Assembly: GCA_018402635.1 (NCBI GenBank)
Contig: JAGYIP010000008.1
Location: 470,829 to 534,828 of the forward strand
DNA length: 64,000 nt
From: Burkholderiaceae bacterium
GTDB lineage: Bacteria; Pseudomonadota; Gammaproteobacteria; Burkholderiales; Burkholderiaceae_A
Direction of reading: 5' to 3'
Part shown: positions 60,182 to 64,000 of the stretch, piece after piece
Layout of the letters: each line of letters starts with the position of its first letter
How positions within the stretch are numbered: position 1 is the stretch's first letter
The notes under the pieces: model-generated
Database searches by the model: none
What the model was told of the DNA's origin: nothing
What the model saw: the letters and a program-made list of their open reading frames with translations, nothing else
Made by a program: the position numbers and the translations under genes

Positions 60182-61536
60182 CTAAGCCACAGGCCTAGGC
60201 TTTGTCTGGGCAATAATTCCCCCGCCCAGGCAGACCTCGCCGTCGTAGACCACGGCCGACTGCCCTGGCGTAACCGCCCACTGGTCTTGCTGGAATTGCA
60301 GGGCAAAACCTTGGTCTTTGGTCAGCAATTCGGCAGCACCAAAGCTTCTTGAGGCGTCAATGTCCCTACGAGTGCCTGTTTCACCAGTCACCGGCGCAAG
60401 CCGTGCCGCGGCATCGGCCTGCCGGTAACGGGTTTTCACTCCGAAATGCCCAGCGCCACTGCCGTCGTCCTGGTTGGCCGAGGGCGTCAAGAGTGTCAGG
60501 GTGCCTCGCCACTGACCCAACAACTGTCCACAGTGGCAAGCCAGTCACTCATCAACCACGGGTGGTCATGGTCTTGCGACACGTAAAGCGTATTGGTCTC
60601 AAGATCCTTCTTCACAACGAACCAGCCCTTGCCTTCTTCACTGACGATGGGGCTGCGGTTTACAGAACGCTTAGATACCGCCTTGCGTACCCCGCCAATC
60701 CCCAGGCCTTTGCGCTGGCCAAGGGTGAAGAACGAAAGCCCCTGATGCCTGCCAACCTGAACGCCATCAGGGGTGCAGATGGGGCCGGGCTGAGTCTTTA
60801 AGTAGCGGCTTAGAAACTCGCGAAAGGGCCGCTCACCAATAAAACAAATACCGGTGGAATCTTTCTTCTTGGCGTTCGGCAGCCCCAAAGACTCTGCAAT
60901 GGCCCGCACCTCGGTTTTGCGTAACTCGCCCACGGGAAAAAGAACACGGTCAAGCTGGTCTTGACGCAGGCGATACAGGAAGTAGCTCTGATCTTTGGTT
61001 TCATCAAGGCCACGAAGCAGCTCCACCTTGCCTTCAAGGTTGCGTCGAACCCGCGCGTAGTGCCCGGTGGCAATGAAGTCGGCGCCTTGCTGAAAGGCGT
61101 GGTCTAAAAAGGCCTTGAACTTAATTTCCGCGTTGCAAAGCACATCGGGGTTGGGGGTGCGACCCGCCTCGTACTCGCGCAGAAACTCGGCAAACACCCG
61201 GTCTTTGTAGTCTGCCGCAAAGTTCACCGATTGAAGCTCAATGCCCAGCCGGTCGGCGACCGCAGCGGCATCAAGAAAGTCTTGGCGGCTCGAGCAGTAC
61301 TCGGAGTCGTCATCGTCCTCCCAGTTCTTCATGAAAATGCCAATGACCCGATGGCCCTGCTGCTTAAGCCTTGCGGCGGCCACGGCCGAGTCAACGCCGC
61401 CCGAAAGACCCACCACAACGACCTTTGGGGCGTTAATTTGCGCGGCTTTCAAGTCGGGACTTTGAACAAATCCAAGAGGATCTTTCACAAACGAAGGTTT
61501 CGGTGGACGAGGCTGGGCAGGTTTTGACGCAGTCAT
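60182..61536 (-). CDS. mnmA: tRNA-uridine 2-sulfurtransferase MnmA, frameshifted near its 3' end
   Basis: An ATP-pyrophosphatase-fold enzyme that thiolates U34 of Glu, Gln and Lys tRNAs. Key parts: [14 protein letters not shown] (P-loop), [11 protein letters not shown], the catalytic Cys in [12 protein letters not shown], the second Cys in [13 protein letters not shown], and the C-terminal [15 protein letters not shown]. The last block is in another frame: after WVSGEAP a TGA appears, and one extra base in the GGG run at 60499-60501 restores ~451 residues. That length, ~80 above usual, comes from an N-terminal extension and a C-terminal insert. The gene is normally important, so sequence error is the likely cause. 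It is divergent from pntAA. Confidence 0.88.
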
Positions 61537-61573
61537 ATACCATCGAAGTCTATCGAAACACTGGAGTTATGAC

Positions 61574-62695
61574 GTGCAAATTGGGATTCCAAAAGAATCA
61601 CTGGACGGTGAGGCGCGCGTGGCGGGTTCTCCCGAGACAGTCAAGAAATTAGTAGCGCTGGGTCACGAAGTGGCGGTGGCTCGTGACGCGGGCAAAGCCT
61701 CAAGCATGCTTAATGCCGCCTATGAGCAGGCAGGCGCCAAGCTGGTGGACCAGGCCCAGGCCCTGGCGGCCGACCTTGTGTTGAAGGTGCGTTTTCCATC
61801 GGATGACGAATTGAAGGCCATGAAAAAGGGCGCTGTGCTTGTCGGTATGCTCTCGCCGTTTGACCGTACAGGGCTGGAAAAACTGGCCGCGGCCGGGCTT
61901 ACCGCCTTTGCCATGGAGGCTGCGCCTCGAACCACCCGTGCCCAGTCGCTTGATGTTCTGTCGTCCCAGGCCAACCTTGCGGGCTACAAGGCCGTCATAC
62001 TTGCCGCCGAAGCCTATCCGCGCATCTTCCCCATGCTCATGACGGCGGCCGGAACCGTGAAGGCGGCCCGAGTCGTTATTCTTGGCGCGGGCGTGGCGGG
62101 ACTTCAGGCCATTGCCACCGCCAAGCGGCTTGGCGGGGTGGTTGAGGCAAGCGATGTTCGGCCTGCCGTGAAAGAACAAATCGAATCGCTCGGGGCAAAG
62201 TTTATTGATGTGCCCTACGAGACCGAGGAAGAACGTGAAATTGCCCAGGGCGCTGGGGGTTATGCAAGGCCCATGCCCGAGGGCTGGATGAAGCGGCAGG
62301 CGGCCGAAGTTGCCAAGCGCATTGCCCAGGCCGACATCGTTATTTCCACAGCCCTTATTCCAGGCCGCAAGGCCCCTGTTCTTATTACCGAAGACATGGT
62401 GGCCAGCATGAAGCCAGGCTCGGTCATTGTGGACATGGCCGTTGAGCAGGGCGGAAACTGCCCGCTGTCGGTGCTGAATGAAACCATCACAACCAGTAAC
62501 GGCGTTCGTATTGTGGGCCAGCCCAATCTGGCGGCTCTTGTTCCCACCGATGCCTCGGCGCTTTATGCCCGCAACCTCTTGGACTTCTTAAAGCTTGTCT
62601 TTACGAAAGAGGGGGCGTTTCAAGTGCCCATGGACGACGATATTGTGGCGGCAACCCTTGTGGCGCGCGACGGGCAGGTAACCCGGCCGGCATAG
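61574..62695 (+). CDS. pntAA: Proton-translocating NAD(P) transhydrogenase, subunit alpha part 1
   Basis: A 373-residue domain I (NAD-binding) subunit. It shows [20 protein letters not shown] at the start (the GTG at 61574 reads as the initiator, behind GGAG), the loop [20 protein letters not shown] (~120), the Rossmann motif [20 protein letters not shown] and [16 protein letters not shown]. It exchanges hydride between NADH and NADP with proton translocation by the partner subunits. Family members in this order have alpha split into pntAA and pntAB, as here. Confidence 0.95.
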   Translation: MQIGIPKESLDGEARVAGSPETVKKLVALGHEVAVARDAGKASSMLNAAYEQAGAKLVDQAQALAADLVLKVRFPSDDELKAMKKGAVLVGMLSPFDRTGLEKLAAAGLTAFAMEAAPRTTRAQSLDVLSSQANLAGYKAVILAAEAYPRIFPMLMTAAGTVKAARVVILGAGVAGLQAIATAKRLGGVVEASDVRPAVKEQIESLGAKFIDVPYETEEEREIAQGAGGYARPMPEGWMKRQAAEVAKRIAQADIVISTALIPGRKAPVLITEDMVASMKPGSVIVDMAVEQGGNCPLSVLNETITTSNGVRIVGQPNLAALVPTDASALYARNLLDFLKLVFTKEGAFQVPMDDDIVAATLVARDGQVTRPA

Positions 62696-62763
62696 CGGGC
62701 GGTGAACGGACCCTTAAATTTAGACACCCCAAGCACGCGCACCGACTTAACGGAGAAGCACAG

Positions 62764-63096
62764 ATGGACGTGATTAACCCCACCCTTACCAACCTTATTA
62801 TTTTTGTGCTTGCCATCTACGTGGGCTACCACGTGGTCTGGAACGTTACGCCTGCACTGCACACTCCGCTTATGGCGGTCACCAATGCCATCTCAGCGAT
62901 TGTGATTGTGGGCGCCATGCTTGCAGCGGCCTTAACCGAAACCGTGCTTGGCCAGACCATGGGCGTGCTTGCGGTGGCGCTTGCCGCGGTGAATGTCTTT
63001 GGTGGCTTCTTGGTCACCAAGCGCATGCTCGAGATGTTTAAGAAGAAAGAGAAAAAGCCTGCGGCAGGGGCCTCGGCCGAAAAGGAGGCTGCGTAA
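62764..63096 (+). CDS. pntAB: Proton-translocating NAD(P) transhydrogenase, subunit alpha part 2
   Basis: A 110-residue membrane subunit with three to four helices (residues ~8-30, 36-58, 62-88), corresponding to the C-terminal part of fused Pnt[21 protein letters not shown] and [14 protein letters not shown] are diagnostic. It ends in a Lys- and Ala-rich cytoplasmic tail. CGGAGAAGCACAG precedes ATG. The PntB gene starts immediately after its stop codon. Confidence 0.95.
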   Translation: MDVINPTLTNLIIFVLAIYVGYHVVWNVTPALHTPLMAVTNAISAIVIVGAMLAAALTETVLGQTMGVLAVALAAVNVFGGFLVTKRMLEMFKKKEKKPAAGASAEKEAA

Positions 63097-64000
63097 ATGT
63101 TTAGCCTCTCTATGAACACTGTGACGCTGCTTTACCTGGTGGCGTCCGTCTGTTTTATTCAGGCGCTTAAAGGCCTAAGCCATCCCACCACATCCATTCG
63201 CGGCAATGTCTTTGGCATGACGGGCATGGCCATTGCCATTGTGACCACCGTGGGTCTTATTGGCACGATGGCTCAGTCCATGTCCGCCACAGCCTCGGTT
63301 GGCTCGGGCCTAGGGCTTCTTTTTGGTGGCTTGGTGGTGGGCGGCTTTATTGGTGCCACCATGGCCAAGCGCGTCGAGATGACAAAGATGCCCGAGCTTG
63401 TGGCCTTCATGCACTCCATGATTGGTCTGTCGGCTGTCTTTATTGCCATTGCCGCAGTGGCCGAGCCTTATGCATTGAACATTGCGGCCAAGGGTCAGCC
63501 CATTCCAGTGGGTAACCGGCTAGAACTGTTTCTGGGTGCTGCCATTGGCGCCATTACCTTCAGTGGTTCCGTAATTGCCTTTGGAAAGCTCTCGGGCAAG
63601 TACAAGTTTCGGCTCTTCCAAGGCGCCCCTGTGGTGTTTAGCGGCCAGCACATGCTGAACCTAATTCTTGGGCTTGCAACCCTTGGTCTTGGGCTGGTGT
63701 TTATGTTTACCGAAAGCTGGGAGGCCTTCCTTCTTATGCTGGCCCTAAGCTTTATTCTTGGCGTGCTTATTATTATTCCCATTGGCGGTGCGGACATGCC
63801 GGTGGTGGTGAGTATGCTTAATAGTTATTCAGGCTGGGCGGCCGCGGGCATTGGCTTTTCGCTGGGTAACTCCATGCTTATTATTGCGGGCTCGCTGGTG
63901 GGTTCCTCCGGCGCCATTCTGTCTTACATCATGTGCAAGGCCATGAATCGCAGTTTCTTTAATGTGATTCTGGGCGGCTTTGGTGGCGATGCGGGGACTG
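63097..64000 (+). CDS. pntB: Proton-translocating NAD(P) transhydrogenase, beta subunit (3' end outside window)
   Basis: The first ~301 residues of PntB are seen. About eight membrane helices are present, with TSIRGNVFGMTGMAIAIVTT (~29), KMPELVAFMHSMIGLSAVFI (~98; the His of MHS is the known proton-path residue), GKLSGKYKF, IPIGGADMPVVVSMLNSYSG (~232) and a start of the segment leading to the NADP-binding domain III, which lies beyond the edge. ATG follows the pntAB stop directly, behind AAAGGAGG, so expression is coupled. Confidence 0.95.
   Translation, partial: MFSLSMNTVTLLYLVASVCFIQALKGLSHPTTSIRGNVFGMTGMAIAIVTTVGLIGTMAQSMSATASVGSGLGLLFGGLVVGGFIGATMAKRVEMTKMPELVAFMHSMIGLSAVFIAIAAVAEPYALNIAAKGQPIPVGNRLELFLGAAIGAITFSGSVIAFGKLSGKYKFRLFQGAPVVFSGQHMLNLILGLATLGLGLVFMFTESWEAFLLMLALSFILGVLIIIPIGGADMPVVVSMLNSYSGWAAAGIGFSLGNSMLIIAGSLVGSSGAILSYIMCKAMNRSFFNVILGGFGGDAGT

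Overview
Organism and overall reading. The window reads as chromosome of a Gram-negative betaproteobacterium, most likely of the order Burkholderiales. The reasons are the purB / glutathione S-transferase / mnmA neighbourhood, a Burkholderiales-type porin, a split three-gene proton-translocating transhydrogenase (pntAA-pntAB-pntB), a tripartite tricarboxylate (TTT) transporter, and the many paralogous CoA and transport genes. The left 50 kb is unusually rich in sulfur and organosulfonate genes. A small mobile or decayed island follows at about 52.5-56.8 kb, and the right end (57-64 kb) is housekeeping.

Layout. (1) 0-8.6 kb: the end of a GMC oxidoreductase gene, then a minus-strand operon iclR-pta-soeA-soeB-soeC-acyl-CoA ligase. 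It encodes a cytoplasm-facing molybdenum sulfite dehydrogenase, a phosphotransacetylase and a SauT-like ligase. (2) 8.6-11.6 kb: a SulP transporter without a STAS domain and a sulfatase. (3) 11.7-21.6 kb: a tight plus-strand operon with two sulfolactate-type dehydrogenases (slcC, comC), a second succinate-dehydrogenase/fumarate-reductase-like complex whose subunits are interrupted by a two-subunit class I fumarase, TTT subunit TctA, and a thiamine-diphosphate (ThDP) enzyme. (4) 21.6-25.5 kb: the minus-strand operon suyA-suyB-gntR-IMPase-TauE/SafE exporter. Divergent from it are tctC and tctB. (5) 27.5-39.3 kb: a SauS-like CoA-acylating aldehyde dehydrogenase, a beta-oxidation or dicarboxylate-type set (3-hydroxyacyl-CoA dehydrogenase, enoyl-CoA hydratase, thiolase, glutaryl-CoA-dehydrogenase-like enzyme, ADP-forming acyl-CoA synthetase), another TauE/SafE exporter and an omega-aminotransferase. 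(6) 39.6-48.7 kb: tauABC, a DapA-like lyase, a YeeE/YedE sulfur transporter with a rhodanese and a 51-residue small protein, a crotonase, a class III CoA-transferase and a third TauE/SafE protein. (7) 48.6-52.5 kb: small envelope genes, bioY and rlmH. (8) 52.5-56.7 kb: duplicated rlmH 3' end, three toxin-antitoxin type modules, an AAA ATPase and a tyrosine recombinase.

How it may work together. Taurine and related sulfonates would enter by TauABC, and sulfolactate-like acids by TctABC. The aminotransferase, SauT-like, SauS-like, SlcC, ComC and SuyAB enzymes would convert them to central metabolites plus sulfite. SoeABC would oxidise the sulfite to sulfate with electrons going to quinone, and TauE/SafE and SulP proteins would export sulfite or sulfate. 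The most interesting inference is that the SDH-like and fumarase-like proteins form a sulfonate version of the succinate-fumarate-malate segment, linking 3-sulfopropanoate, 3-sulfoacrylate and (R)-3-sulfolactate, the substrate of SuyAB. This is a hypothesis from gene context and stereochemistry. Loss of the covalent-FAD histidine in the flavoprotein complicates it, and an ordinary C4-dicarboxylate role remains possible.

Sequence quality. Seven otherwise intact genes each carry a single-base frameshift, and in each case one base restores a family-length protein. Several shifts lie in short homopolymers. I read this mainly as sequence or assembly error rather than gene decay, so those genes are annotated across their full extent.
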